Source: Dehalogenimonas sp. THU2
Lineage (GTDB): Bacteria; Chloroflexota; Dehalococcoidia; Dehalococcoidales; Dehalococcoidaceae
Assembly: GCF_039749495.1 (NCBI RefSeq)
Contig: NZ_JBDLLU010000005.1
Location: 1-64,000 of the forward strand
Direction of reading: 5' to 3'
Length of the DNA: 64,000 nt
Position numbers and translations under genes: made by a program. This document shows positions 36,564-45,091 of the stretch, piece by piece (the stretch's first letter is position 1; each line of letters begins with the position of its first letter). The notes below the pieces were generated by a model. It saw only the letters and a list, made by a program, of their open reading frames with translations, was not told the DNA's origin and did not search any database.

Positions 36564-37577
36564 TTAGATGCCTTTGGCTCCAATATAAGCGCACAGATCA
36601 CCCAGGCGGGTAGAATAACCCCATTCATTATCATACCAGCCGAGCACTTTAACCATGTTGCCCGCGATTACCATAGTAGAGGGGGCATCGATAATGCAAC
36701 TTGACGGGTCGCCTTTGAAATCCGAACCGACCAGTTCTTCTTTACAGAAAGACAATATCCCTTTAAGCTCATTGTTCGCCGCGACCTCCAACGCCGCGTT
36801 GACCTCCTCAGCGGTAACGTCCCGGCCGACGATGGCGGTTATGTCGGCGATGGAGACGCTGCCTACCGGAACCCTCAAGGAAATCCCGTGAATCAGCCCC
36901 TTGAGCTCCGGAATCACCTGAGCTACCGCTTTGGCGGCGCCGGTGGTGGTGGGGATGATGTTCAGGGCAGCGGCACGGGCGCGCCGCAGGTCTTTGTGAT
37001 AGATGTCCAGCAGACTCTGATCGTTCGTATATGCATGGACGGTATTGATCAGTGCTTTTTCAATGCCGAATTTGTCAAACAGGACTTTAACCATGGGGGT
37101 AACACAATTGGTGGTGCAGGAAGCGTTGGATATGATCACATGTTCCGCAGGGTTATACGCTTGTTGATTGACACCCATCACTACCGTCAGATCAGCATTC
37201 GACGACGTGGTGGAGATGATGACCTTTTTAGCGCCGCCTTCCAGATGCAGCGCGGCTTTAGCCCGGTCTGAAAAGCGGCCGGTGGATTCGATGACGATAT
37301 CCACGCCGTAGTCTCTCCACGGGATCTTGTCCGGGTCTCTCTCCGAGAAAGCCCGTACCGTTTTGCCATCGACGATAATGGTCCCGTCACCGCTGGTAAC
37401 AGTACCGGAATAGGAGCCGTAACTGCTGTCGTACTTCAATAGATGTGCGTTGGTGGCTGTGTCCGCCAGGTCGTTTATGGCCACTACATCCAACTCATTG
37501 GGGTGGTACTTCTTCAATGCGCGGAAGGTGAGCCTGCCAATGCGGCCGAAGCCGTTGATGCCGATGCGGGTTACCAT
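36564..37577 (-). CDS. gapA: Glyceraldehyde-3-phosphate dehydrogenase
   Basis: 337 residues of the phosphorylating NAD-type enzyme: INGFGRIGRLTFRAL at the N-terminus, catalytic Cys154 in SNASCTTNC, WYDNEWGYSTR at the C-terminus. Strong AGGAGG upstream of ATG 37577. Upstream of the tubulin-like gene on the same strand, 129 bp apart with no clear terminator between. Confidence 0.96.
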   Translation of the reverse strand: MVTRIGINGFGRIGRLTFRALKKYHPNELDVVAINDLADTATNAHLLKYDSSYGSYSGTVTSGDGTIIVDGKTVRAFSERDPDKIPWRDYGVDIVIESTGRFSDRAKAALHLEGGAKKVIISTTSSNADLTVVMGVNQQAYNPAEHVIISNASCTTNCVTPMVKVLFDKFGIEKALINTVHAYTNDQSLLDIYHKDLRRARAAALNIIPTTTGAAKAVAQVIPELKGLIHGISLRVPVGSVSIADITAIVGRDVTAEEVNAALEVAANNELKGILSFCKEELVGSDFKGDPSSCIIDAPSTMVIAGNMVKVLGWYDNEWGYSTRLGDLCAYIGAKGI

Positions 37578-37603
37578 GGATAGTCCTCCTTTTTAATAAT
37601 GTG

Positions 37604-38605
37604 TTATCGAGTGGCGGTTCTTTTGAGGCTCAACATATCCAAAAAGGCTTCCAGGCGGGTTTTCAGATGCTGGCTCAGACCGAAGTCCATATTGCCCTCT
37701 ATCGTCAAAATGGGCACTCCGAGTTCAAACCGTATCAGTATATCACCAATGGCGCGGTGGCAAAAAGACTGGACGTAATGGATAATACCGTCCAAGTTAC
37801 GCTGGGTGGTAGCTGTTTTGATGTCCTCGATACGCTGTTCCGTGGCATAAGGGTAAGTATATCTGGTGTATTGTTCACCCAGATCGGCCACGTCATAGGG
37901 CATGGCAAACTGCCGCTGCACCTCATTGTAAACGACCCTTCCACCGTACCCTTCGAGAAACGGGTAGAGTTGAGAGGCGTACACCGGGGGGACGCCGATA
38001 AGGCCAAGACGTATTTCGTCGGCGGGATAGGGGTCACGTATCGCTGCTTTTTGGATGACGGCGCCCAATTGGTCGGTAAAGGCTCCGACATCACTATTGA
38101 AGTCGGACGCGGACACCAGCCAGAAATGATTCTCCTTGCCGCTGATCCGGTTTTCAGCCCAGGTAAACCGGTCGAGTTCGGCGGTCAGTTTTCGGGTCGG
38201 CAATAATTCTTTTCGAACCTGCTCCGCGGCTTGTCTTGTCACCCCAAGGTCCGTGGCAAGTCGGTCTATGGCTGTGGTCACTTGATTGCAATCCGGGATC
38301 GGGGGATAGGCAAAAGGAATAGTTCGGACGCCCTTGTGTCGCAGTACTTCCATCAACATCAGGGTATTTGAGCAGTCCCCGCCGGTCACACAGATCACGT
38401 TCGCGATACCGTACTTGAGAGTGGCGCCGTAGATACCCTTGATCCACGCACAGGTATTCAAAGGGAACCCGGCCTTTTCCGCGATTGTTATCAACGATGC
38501 TGGGTCAGGATCGCTGATGAACAGGTTGTTCAGGTCGATGGGGACGGCTCCGGCTGCGAGGACAACCTCTACAGGCACGGTGGTGGTGATTCCTATACGT
38601 TTCAT
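37604..38605 (-). CDS. 2-hydroxyacyl-CoA dehydratase/benzoyl-CoA reductase D-subunit-like protein
   Basis: 333 residues of the HgdB/FldB family. Three conserved cysteines fit an iron-sulfur cluster: FPLNTCAWIKG, GGDCSNT and QSFCHRAIGD. No partner subunit or activator ATPase is adjacent, so it may act alone; the substrate is unknown. ATG 38605 is 7 nt from a minus-strand TATAAT (38613-38618) with no good Shine-Dalgarno, another leaderless candidate. Confidence 0.8.
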   Translation of the reverse strand: MKRIGITTTVPVEVVLAAGAVPIDLNNLFISDPDPASLITIAEKAGFPLNTCAWIKGIYGATLKYGIANVICVTGGDCSNTLMLMEVLRHKGVRTIPFAYPPIPDCNQVTTAIDRLATDLGVTRQAAEQVRKELLPTRKLTAELDRFTWAENRISGKENHFWLVSASDFNSDVGAFTDQLGAVIQKAAIRDPYPADEIRLGLIGVPPVYASQLYPFLEGYGGRVVYNEVQRQFAMPYDVADLGEQYTRYTYPYATEQRIEDIKTATTQRNLDGIIHYVQSFCHRAIGDILIRFELGVPILTIEGNMDFGLSQHLKTRLEAFLDMLSLKRTATR

Positions 38606-38745
38606 CCTACTTATTATAACTAAATATTGATTTCTGGGCATTCTGCGATTGAGACCCCTTTCAGAGCGAGCTAAAAATATGGACAGCGATAACCCCCATA
38701 TTGTAAACTTGGCCCATTCGATTCAAAAATTTGGGAGGAGCCAAC

Positions 38746-39510
38746 GTGAAAAAGTTTTCAATCCTGCTGGTCATGTTCTCGCTCGTAGCCGCGCTTATAT
38801 TGCCCGGATGCGACAACGGCACCGATGACCCGAATCCAACGGCCGTTACCAAGATTCGCGTCGCTACCGACGCCACCTGGGCGCCGTTCGAGTACGTGGA
38901 CACGGCCACAAACCGGATCGTCGGATTTGATATCGACCTTATGAATGAGATCGCCAAGAAGGCCAATCTCGAGATCGAATACATCAACGTCGAGTGGGAC
39001 TCGCTGTTGGCCGGCATGGCCCAGGGCACCTATGACGCCGCCATTTCTTCAATCACCATTACCGCCGACCGGCAGCTAGAGATGAACTTCTCCAACCCGT
39101 ACTATGCAGCTGGCCAGATCATCGTCGTTCGCTCCAGCAACAATACAATCACTGGCGCGGCCAACATCAGCGGCAAGGTCGGTGTCCAGTCCGGTACCAC
39201 CGGTGACACCGAAGTATCTGCCATGACTGGTGTCGAAAAGGTAGCCTACGATGAAATCGGTTTGGCCTTCGCCGCTCTGATGAGCAACCAGATCGACGCC
39301 ATCGTGTGCGATACACCCGTGGCGGCAGGTTATGTGACAAAGAATCCCACCCAGCTGAAAACGGTGGGCGCCATGCTTAGTGCCGAGGAATACGGCATCG
39401 CCGTCCCCAAGGGCAAGGAAGACCTTTTGGCTAAGATAAATGCCGCCCTGGCCGAGGTCAAAGCCGCCGGAACCATCCCGACGCTGTTGACCAAGTGGGA
39501 AATCGAATAA
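38746..39510 (+). CDS. Amino-acid ABC transporter substrate-binding lipoprotein
   Basis: 254 residues, exported and lipid-anchored: signal peptide with lipobox LPGC at about residue 18. SBP family 3 features: ATDATWAPFEYVD, GFDIDLMNEIAKKANL, WDSLLAGMAQGTYDAAIS, SNPYYAAGQ. Polar amino acids are the usual ligands. The start is GTG 38746 with GGGAGGAG five bases upstream. Followed by a terminator before the permease. Confidence 0.93.
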   Translation: MKKFSILLVMFSLVAALILPGCDNGTDDPNPTAVTKIRVATDATWAPFEYVDTATNRIVGFDIDLMNEIAKKANLEIEYINVEWDSLLAGMAQGTYDAAISSITITADRQLEMNFSNPYYAAGQIIVVRSSNNTITGAANISGKVGVQSGTTGDTEVSAMTGVEKVAYDEIGLAFAALMSNQIDAIVCDTPVAAGYVTKNPTQLKTVGAMLSAEEYGIAVPKGKEDLLAKINAALAEVKAAGTIPTLLTKWEIE

Positions 39511-39521
39511 AATAAGGGACA

Positions 39522-39554
39522 GGGGGCGCTCAACAGAGCGCCCCCTTCTTTTTT
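39522..39554 (+). terminator. Intra-operon terminator after the binding protein
   Basis: GGGGGCGCT-CAACAG-AGCGCCCCC followed by TTCTTTTTT, a strong intrinsic terminator. It lies between the binding-protein and permease genes, so most transcripts probably stop here while read-through makes less permease and ATPase. Confidence 0.9.
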
Positions 39555-39561
39555 GCTTCGC

Positions 39562-40386
39562 ATGAAAGAACCAGAGAAGGTTTCACCGGTAGAGGAACTC
39601 AGCTTCGTCACCGGGGGCGAGATAAACATCCGCCAGGATCCTTGGTGGTGGCTGGTAGCCGCCGTGGCTGCCCTGATCGTGCTTCTGGTGGTCGCTCAGC
39701 CGGACCCGTTCAAAGACATCGTCGTTTTCGCTCGCGACGGCATCGCCGTTACGGTGCTGGTGACGGTGTTATCGTACCTCCTCATGCTTATCGCCGGACT
39801 TTTCGGCGGCCTGGGGCGCATGGCCAAAAACAAAATCGTCTTCGGCATCGCCACCCTTTACGTCGAGATTGTCCGCGGCGTCCCGCTCCTGGTGCAACTT
39901 ATCGCCTGGTATTTTGCCTCGCCGGTGGTCATTCAGCAAATCGGCACATGGCTCAATCTTGCACCCCTCATTGAATACCGGGCCAACCCCATCGTCACCG
40001 CCATCATGGCCATTACCGTATGCTACGGTGCTTATATGTCGGAGATCGTTCGCGCCGGCATCCAGAGCATTCCCAAGGGGCAGATGGAAGCGGCCAGGTC
40101 CCTCGGTATGAGCCATTTCCAGGCTATGCGCTACGTGGTGCTGCCGCAGGCCTTCCGGGTCATCCTGCCGCCCATGGGCAATGAGTTCATCGCCCTGTTG
40201 AAGGACTCCTCGCTCGTCTCCGTCGTCGCCGTGGCTGACCTCACCCGCCGCGGCCGGGAGTTCATGGCTGCTAATTTCAACCCTATCGAGACATGGACGA
40301 TGATCGCTCTCCTCTACCTGATAATGACTTTATTCGCCGCCCGCATCGTTTCCTATATCGAGAAGAAGACCCGGTACGAGAGATAG
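39562..40386 (+). CDS. Amino-acid ABC transporter permease (HisM family)
   Basis: 274 residues. The BPD-type core has a [16 protein letters not shown] first helix, [40 protein letters not shown] (EAA loop) and [20 protein letters not shown]. The start is ATG 39562; a TTG at 39553 lies in the terminator T-run. Shine-Dalgarno absent. Confidence 0.92.
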   Translation: MKEPEKVSPVEELSFVTGGEINIRQDPWWWLVAAVAALIVLLVVAQPDPFKDIVVFARDGIAVTVLVTVLSYLLMLIAGLFGGLGRMAKNKIVFGIATLYVEIVRGVPLLVQLIAWYFASPVVIQQIGTWLNLAPLIEYRANPIVTAIMAITVCYGAYMSEIVRAGIQSIPKGQMEAARSLGMSHFQAMRYVVLPQAFRVILPPMGNEFIALLKDSSLVSVVAVADLTRRGREFMAANFNPIETWTMIALLYLIMTLFAARIVSYIEKKTRYER

Positions 40387-40388
40387 CC

Positions 40389-41129
40389 ATGCCTGAACCG
40401 ATTATCGAAATAGAAAACGTGCATAAGCGCTTCGGCCGGGTACTGGCGCTCCGTGGGGTCAGCCTGACAGTAGGAAAAGGCGAGGTGGTGGTTATCATCG
40501 GTCCTTCCGGATCCGGCAAATCCACCCTCCTCCGCTGCATCAACCGGCTGGAGGAATACGAGAGCGGGCGTATCGTCGTTGACGGAATACCGCTGGACTC
40601 CTCCCAGAACATCAACGCTGTACGCCGTGAAGTGGGTATGGTCTTTCAATCGTTCAACCTGTTTTTGCATCTATCGGTCATCGATAACCTGATGCTCGCC
40701 CAGTGCCAGGTACGCAAGCGCTGCAAAGAAGAGGCCCGGGAAGTTGCCCTGCAACTTTTGAAAAAAGTGGGTATTCCGGAGAAAGCTAACGCCTACCCCG
40801 GTCAACTTTCCGGCGGCCAGCAGCAACGGGTTGCGATTGCTCGAGCCCTGGCAATGAATCCCAAAGTTATGCTCTTCGACGAACCAACTTCGGCGCTGGA
40901 TCCTGAAATGATTAAAGAAGTTCTCGACGTCATGGCTGCTCTCGCCGCAGAAGGCATGACCATGGTGGTAGTCTCCCACGAGATGGGCTTCGCCCGCGCC
41001 GCCGCTGACCGGATGATCTTCATGGATGAAGGCCAGATAGTAGAAATGGCCACCCCGCATGATTTCTTTGCCAATCCCAAGCAGGAGAGATCACGGGCGT
41101 TTTTATCTAAGGTATTGCATATCCATTAA
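40389..41129 (+). CDS. Amino-acid ABC transporter ATP-binding protein (GlnQ/HisP family)
   Basis: 246 residues: Walker [15 protein letters not shown]-loop FQSFNLF, signature [15 protein letters not shown], Walker [15 protein letters not shown] and the switch [16 protein letters not shown], typical of polar amino acid importers. Two bases after the permease stop; with that permease and the lipoprotein it forms one importer. Upstream open frame before ATG 40389 lies inside the permease gene. Confidence 0.94.
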   Translation: MPEPIIEIENVHKRFGRVLALRGVSLTVGKGEVVVIIGPSGSGKSTLLRCINRLEEYESGRIVVDGIPLDSSQNINAVRREVGMVFQSFNLFLHLSVIDNLMLAQCQVRKRCKEEAREVALQLLKKVGIPEKANAYPGQLSGGQQQRVAIARALAMNPKVMLFDEPTSALDPEMIKEVLDVMAALAAEGMTMVVVSHEMGFARAAADRMIFMDEGQIVEMATPHDFFANPKQERSRAFLSKVLHIH

Positions 41130-41204
41130 GGAAATCCCACACCCGTCGTCGCGAGATGGCTGCCAGCCGATGATGCAATCGCTCTCTCGTTATAGGGGAC
41201 TCGC

Positions 41205-41741
41205 GTGAATAAAATCCTCAAAATGGAACTCCTCGGCATCCTCTTCGTCTTTACTCTCGGAGCGTTGCTGCATTTTGTTTTTGAGTGGTCGGGTGAATCG
41301 CCACTGGCTGGCGCCTTTGCCTCAGTCAATGAAAGCGTCTGGGAGCACTTCAAACAGGGTTTCTGGCCTACGGTGCTCTGGGCAGCCATCGAGCACCGCT
41401 TTTTCCGGGATATGCTCAATAATTTCCTGACCGCCAAGGCAGTCGCCTCTTATCTTATTCCTGCCGTCACGGCGCTTATCTTTTACTCCTACACCGCGGC
41501 CACCGGTGAGGAAATCCTGATCGTGGACATCTTCATTTTCGCTGTGGCTATCGGCATCGGGCAGATGGTCAGCTATAAGATATTGATCTCGAGCGGGTTG
41601 CCCGGCTATATGAATTGGGTCTCTGGGGCAATGATAATCGCGTTGGCGGCAGCACTGGTGCTGTTCACGTTTTTACCCCCGGAACTGCCGATTTTCCGTG
41701 ACCCGACAGGTACCTATGGCATTCCGCTCGGCGCGCGCTAA
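41205..41741 (+). CDS. DUF6512-like membrane protein
   Basis: 178 residues with about five helices. The segment ASVNESVWEHFKQGFWP resembles the conserved N-V-WEH-K motif of the DUF6512 family. GTG 41205 has AGGGG upstream. The function is unknown. The 143 bp that follow hold no gene I can recognise. Confidence 0.7.
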   Translation: MNKILKMELLGILFVFTLGALLHFVFEWSGESPLAGAFASVNESVWEHFKQGFWPTVLWAAIEHRFFRDMLNNFLTAKAVASYLIPAVTALIFYSYTAATGEEILIVDIFIFAVAIGIGQMVSYKILISSGLPGYMNWVSGAMIIALAAALVLFTFLPPELPIFRDPTGTYGIPLGAR

Positions 41742-41884
41742 ACGGACTTCGACCGGGGGCACCTTCGTCGCCGGGGGAGAAGACATCCTCTATCTTCACC
41801 TTGAACAATCCCGGTATCTTGAACGCCAGCCCCAGCGATGGATGAAATCCCTGACAGAATCCGTCTAAATGCGTTATTAGGAAT

Positions 41885-42106
41885 ATGAAGAATGAAGACG
41901 GTCAAATCAATGGGCAACTGATCAATATCCGGGAGGCCAGCGAGTTGCTCAATGTCTCAATCAACACGCTCAGACGTTGGGGAGATAAGGGAAAGATAGA
42001 TTGCTGGCGAATTTCATCGCGCGGTGACCGCAGATTCAGGCGGGAAGACATTGAACGAATGGCGTGGAAATCCTTCGCCAGTTCCGCCGATGGAGTCTCT
42101 TCATAG
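41885..42106 (+). CDS. Small helix-turn-helix protein (MerR/excisionase type)
   Basis: 73 residues. The HTH spans residues 16-40 (REASELLNVSINTLRRWGDKG) followed by WRISSRGDRRFRREDIER, a MerR/BldC/excisionase-like DNA-binding fold without effector domain. AGGA is close to the ATG. No integrase or att-like repeat is nearby, so a small transcription factor is more likely than a phage excisionase. Confidence 0.75.
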   Translation: MKNEDGQINGQLINIREASELLNVSINTLRRWGDKGKIDCWRISSRGDRRFRREDIERMAWKSFASSADGVSS

Positions 42107-42130
42107 CCGGATGCATCCCGGATTCATGAC

Positions 42131-42589
42131 CTATACCTCGGCCTCATAAAGCAAATAGTGGCTGCGCTGCATGCCCAGGGCTTCATAGGTATGCTGAGCG
42201 GCTACATTTTCCCGGTCGACATACAGCCGGATTTCCCGTACTCCACCATCGTTTTGTGCGGATGTCTTCACGAATTCATATAATTTGCGATATAGCCCCC
42301 GGCGGCGGTACGCTTTGGAAACGTAGACGCTTTGTATCCACCAGATGACGCCATTGCGCCAGTCGCTCCATTCGTAGGTGATCATTGTCTGGGCCGCTGG
42401 TTTACCCTCGATCTCGGCGATGATATAGAAGCCGAATTCCGAGTGTTCCAGAAAGTGCCGGACGCCATCCGTAACGGTGGTTTCCTGCAAACGCCGGTCC
42501 TCGGTTTCGGAGGCGAGCGCGATATTGTATTCGGCGATGGTCGGGACGTCCCGGGGGTTGGCGCGGCGGATACTGACGGTGGTGGTCAT
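42131..42589 (-). CDS. GNAT-family N-acetyltransferase
   Basis: 152 residues with GNAT motif A SVYVSKAYRRRGLYRKLYEF (acetyl-CoA pyrophosphate loop R-x-x-G-L/Y) and motif B VDRENVAAQHTYEALGM. The substrate is unknown. ATG 42589 is chosen because AAAGGA precedes it at the right distance; a second ATG 21 nt upstream also fits the frame. Confidence 0.85.
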   Translation of the reverse strand: MTTTVSIRRANPRDVPTIAEYNIALASETEDRRLQETTVTDGVRHFLEHSEFGFYIIAEIEGKPAAQTMITYEWSDWRNGVIWWIQSVYVSKAYRRRGLYRKLYEFVKTSAQNDGGVREIRLYVDRENVAAQHTYEALGMQRSHYLLYEAEV

Positions 42590-42697
42590 AAACGGTCCTT
42601 TCGGGTTCATGATCGTTCATTTTGATCTTTTTGATTTAGCCAATGATGCTACCACAATGCCGTGGATATGTCCTAATTTATCCGTAATAATTGGCTG

Positions 42698-42726
42698 TTG
42701 ACAATGGCATAGCAATGCGATATGCT
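42698..42726 (+). promoter_or_regulatory. Promoter of the CxxC zinc-ribbon gene
   Basis: Consensus TTGACA (42698-42703), 17-bp spacer, TATGCT (42721-42726). The transcript would have a leader of about 95 nt before the strong AGAGGAGGT and ATG. Confidence 0.75.
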
Positions 42727-42826
42727 GATTATTAGTTGTTCAGTTCGTGTCATTAGTACCACGCCCCAAGCCCAAGTATGGATGACCGCAACTCTCACAA
42801 CGAGTATTAAGAGAGGAGGTCATTCA

Positions 42827-43135
42827 ATGGCTCTACAGGACAAGCAGATCCAGTGTTCCGATTGCGGAACCAGCTTCACATTCAGCGCCGCGGACCAGGA
42901 ATTTTTCCAGTCCAAGGGTTACACCAATGAACCCAAGCGCTGTGCTCCTTGTCGTTCCGCTCGCAAAACCGAGCGCGGCGGCAGCACCGGCGGTTTCGGC
43001 GGCGGTCGCTCATCCCAGATGTACCCGGCCGTTTGTGCCGCTTGCGGCCAGAACACCCAGGTACCCTTCCAGCCCCGCGGCGACAAGCCGGTTTACTGCA
43101 GCGATTGTTTCCGCAAAGTCGGTTCCAACCGCTAA
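42827..43135 (+). CDS. CxxC zinc-ribbon protein (CxxC-x(17)-CxxC type)
   Basis: 102 residues. Two zinc ribbons: CSDCG then CAPCR, and CAACG then CSDCF, joined by a Gly-rich stretch (TGGFGGGRSS). It belongs to the zinc-binding domain family widespread in Chloroflexota. The strong promoter, long leader and good Shine-Dalgarno suggest a highly expressed small protein. ATG 42827 is preferred to ATG 42722, which lies within the -10 box. The function is unknown. Confidence 0.8.
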   Translation: MALQDKQIQCSDCGTSFTFSAADQEFFQSKGYTNEPKRCAPCRSARKTERGGSTGGFGGGRSSQMYPAVCAACGQNTQVPFQPRGDKPVYCSDCFRKVGSNR

Positions 43136-43155
43136 GTAAAAAACAATCCAATTAA

Positions 43156-43190
43156 CAAAGCGCCCCGAGAAATCGGGGCGCTTTGCTTTT
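43156..43190 (+). terminator. Terminator after the zinc-ribbon gene
   Basis: 13-bp stem (43156-43168 with 43173-43185) and GAAA loop, followed by CTTTT. Confidence 0.9.
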
Positions 43191-43242
43191 GTTCTTCCCT
43201 TGGGTCTAATACCACGATCCTTGCGTCGTCAGGTTCCCATGG

Positions 43243-43284
43243 TAGTACGGGCATCCCTGCCCGTACTATGACAGGCAGGGATGC
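43243..43284. repeat. Nested palindromic repeat
   Basis: Perfect 11-bp arms TAGTACGGGCA-TCCC-TGCCCGTACTA (43243-43268). GCATCCCTGCC (43251-43261) also pairs with GGCAGGGATGC at 43274-43284, so two hairpins exclude each other. It looks like one of the dispersed intergenic palindromes, similar to those inside the SbcD-like gene. Confidence 0.6.
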
Positions 43285-43343
43285 TTTTCATACCGTTCCG
43301 ATCAACGGTTTTACCAATACCCAACGCTTGCGCCGGGGAGATG

Positions 43344-43649
43344 TCATTTTTTAGCAGGGGTTGAGGCCAGCTTATCCTGGAGCGAGGATGATGACTCCTG
43401 CAAGGCGGCGCGGATCTGTTTGGCCAGCGCTAAAGCCTCATCGGCGATCGCCTGCACTTTGGCGATATGCTCCGCGGCTACGCGGGCAGCTTCACCGGCG
43501 GCTTTTTCACCGGCTAACTGGGCTGCCGCGGCGGCATCCCGGGCTGTCTTGGCGGCGGCGTCCGCCAGCCTGATGCTGTCGTCGATCTCATCGAGGATCT
43601 GCGGCAGCGGTTTGGACATGATCCTGCTGGCAATTGTTTGGTCGGCCAT
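43344..43649 (-). CDS. Ala-rich coiled-coil protein
   Basis: 101 residues, strongly helical: AAKTARDAAAAAQLAGEKAA and neighbouring heptad-like stretches of Ala with Glu/Lys/Arg. No signal peptide, no Cys. Strong GGAGG before the ATG. No known family is recognised. A structural or polymer-binding role is possible but not supported by anything specific. Confidence 0.6.
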   Translation of the reverse strand: MADQTIASRIMSKPLPQILDEIDDSIRLADAAAKTARDAAAAAQLAGEKAAGEAARVAAEHIAKVQAIADEALALAKQIRAALQESSSSLQDKLASTPAKK

Positions 43650-43769
43650 CTATATCCTCCGTTGTTGCTTCTTCAGCTTGATTTCCATGATATTATAGAC
43701 CCATTGCCGGATGAAAGTAAGTCTGATTACCCGGTATTGGGTGACATAAAATAATAACTATCGATGTTG

Positions 43770-44969
43770 CTACAATCTGATCTCAATGATCTGATTAGCC
43801 AGCGGTGTTTCGCTTCTGGTAGTCACCCGGATATAGTTGTCGCTGTAACCCACCCATTCATCGCCTTCTTTATTTTCGAATAGGACATCAAGTGCCCGTC
43901 CATGGAACCGGCGCTTGAACTCCGCCTCACAATGGTGTCCCAGCCGGAGCAGGCGGTCCACCCGCACTTTGACGATCCTGCTGTCAATTCTGTCCGGCAT
44001 CAATTCGGCGACAGTGCCGGGGCGGGGGGAGTACGGGAACACATGTAACCGGGAGAACTCCAGGGATTCGATGAAACGGTAACTTTCTTCAAATTCCGCT
44101 TCGGACTCACCCGGGAAACCGGCGATTATATCGGTGGTGATGGCGACGTCCGGGATGTGTGATCGTATCTGTTCGACGATGCCGCGGTAGCGGGCTGTGT
44201 CGTAACGCCGGCGCATGCGGCCGAGCACGGAGTCGGAGCCGCTTTGAAGAGACAGGTGAAAGTGGCGGCACAGGCGTCGGTCCCGCCACAGGCCGATAAG
44301 TTCCGGCGTTACTTCCTGGGGTTGCAGTGATGATATGCGTATTCGTTCGATCGATGTCTGATCGAGGATCCGCCTGAGCAGTGTTTCGAGGCTGTGCCCA
44401 TCGTTCGTATACTCGCCGATTTCGGTGCCGGTCAGGACGATTTCCCGGCAGCCTTCGGCCTGGCGTCGCATGACCTCGTCGATAACGGCGTCAGGCGGAA
44501 CACAACTTTTAACCGGGCGCACCAGCGGCACGATGCAATAAGAACAACGGTGGTCACAGCCGTCCTGTATCTTGATCAGCGACCTGTTGCGGGACGGATC
44601 GCTTGAATCGGGTTCAAGCATCGGCAGGAAACCCAGGCGCTTGAGTTCTGCGACCATGCTTTGTTTAGCCGCGTTCCCCGGTACCGCCCGGACGTTCGGC
44701 AGGGTCAGTAGAGATACCCCTGCCGTCTCGGCGTAGCACCCGGCGACGATAACGGATATACCGGGATTATGCTTGACCGCGTTCCGGACAGCCTGTCGCG
44801 CTTTCCTGTCGGCGATATGGGTGACGGTGCAGGTGTTGAGGATGAGGACATCCGCGGATTCAACGGCGCCTATCACCTGGTAGCCCGCTGCCGAAAGATT
44901 ACGCCATAGGGTCTCCGATTCAGCCTGGTTCAGTTTGCAGCCGAGAGTTTCGATGATGACACGGGTCAT
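43770..44969 (-). CDS. mtaB: tRNA threonylcarbamoyladenosine methylthiotransferase
   Basis: 399 residues of the MiaB/MtaB radical SAM family, which thiolates t6A in tRNA. N-terminal cluster cysteines: TLGCKLNQAES, LNTCTVT and VAGCYAE. Radical SAM motif CDHRCSYCIVP. TRAM-like C-terminus. The N-terminal GCKLNQAES pattern favours MtaB over MiaB. ATG 44969 is 7 nt from a minus-strand TACAAT (44977-44982), a leaderless candidate; the divergent nrpR promoter follows. Confidence 0.88.
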   Translation of the reverse strand: MTRVIIETLGCKLNQAESETLWRNLSAAGYQVIGAVESADVLILNTCTVTHIADRKARQAVRNAVKHNPGISVIVAGCYAETAGVSLLTLPNVRAVPGNAAKQSMVAELKRLGFLPMLEPDSSDPSRNRSLIKIQDGCDHRCSYCIVPLVRPVKSCVPPDAVIDEVMRRQAEGCREIVLTGTEIGEYTNDGHSLETLLRRILDQTSIERIRISSLQPQEVTPELIGLWRDRRLCRHFHLSLQSGSDSVLGRMRRRYDTARYRGIVEQIRSHIPDVAITTDIIAGFPGESEAEFEESYRFIESLEFSRLHVFPYSPRPGTVAELMPDRIDSRIVKVRVDRLLRLGHHCEAEFKRRFHGRALDVLFENKEGDEWVGYSDNYIRVTTRSETPLANQIIEIRL

Positions 44970-45015
44970 ACGGCATATTGTATCAGAACAGCTTGAAATC
45001 TGTCTCCCAGATCAA

Positions 45016-45069
45016 TTGACCGATGTTGGTTACCTTCGATATAATGGCAATATAACTATTTATATTGCC
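45016..45069 (+). promoter_or_regulatory. nrpR promoter with palindromic operator
   Basis: TTGACC (45016-45021), an 18-bp spacer and TATAAT (45040-45045). Immediately downstream is a perfect inverted repeat GGCAATATA-ACTATT-TATATTGCC (45046-45069), which would cover the transcription start. Position and symmetry fit an autorepressor site for the adjacent NrpR-like protein; archaeal NrpR uses GGAA-N6-TTCC-type sites, and the 6-nt spacer is the same. Confidence 0.75.
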
Positions 45070-45091
45070 GTATTGTAGCGGGAGAAAAAGA

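Noticed and set aside
41885-42106. Excisionase of an integrated element
   Set aside because: No integrase, attachment-site repeat or tRNA is nearby; a small MerR-like regulator is simpler.
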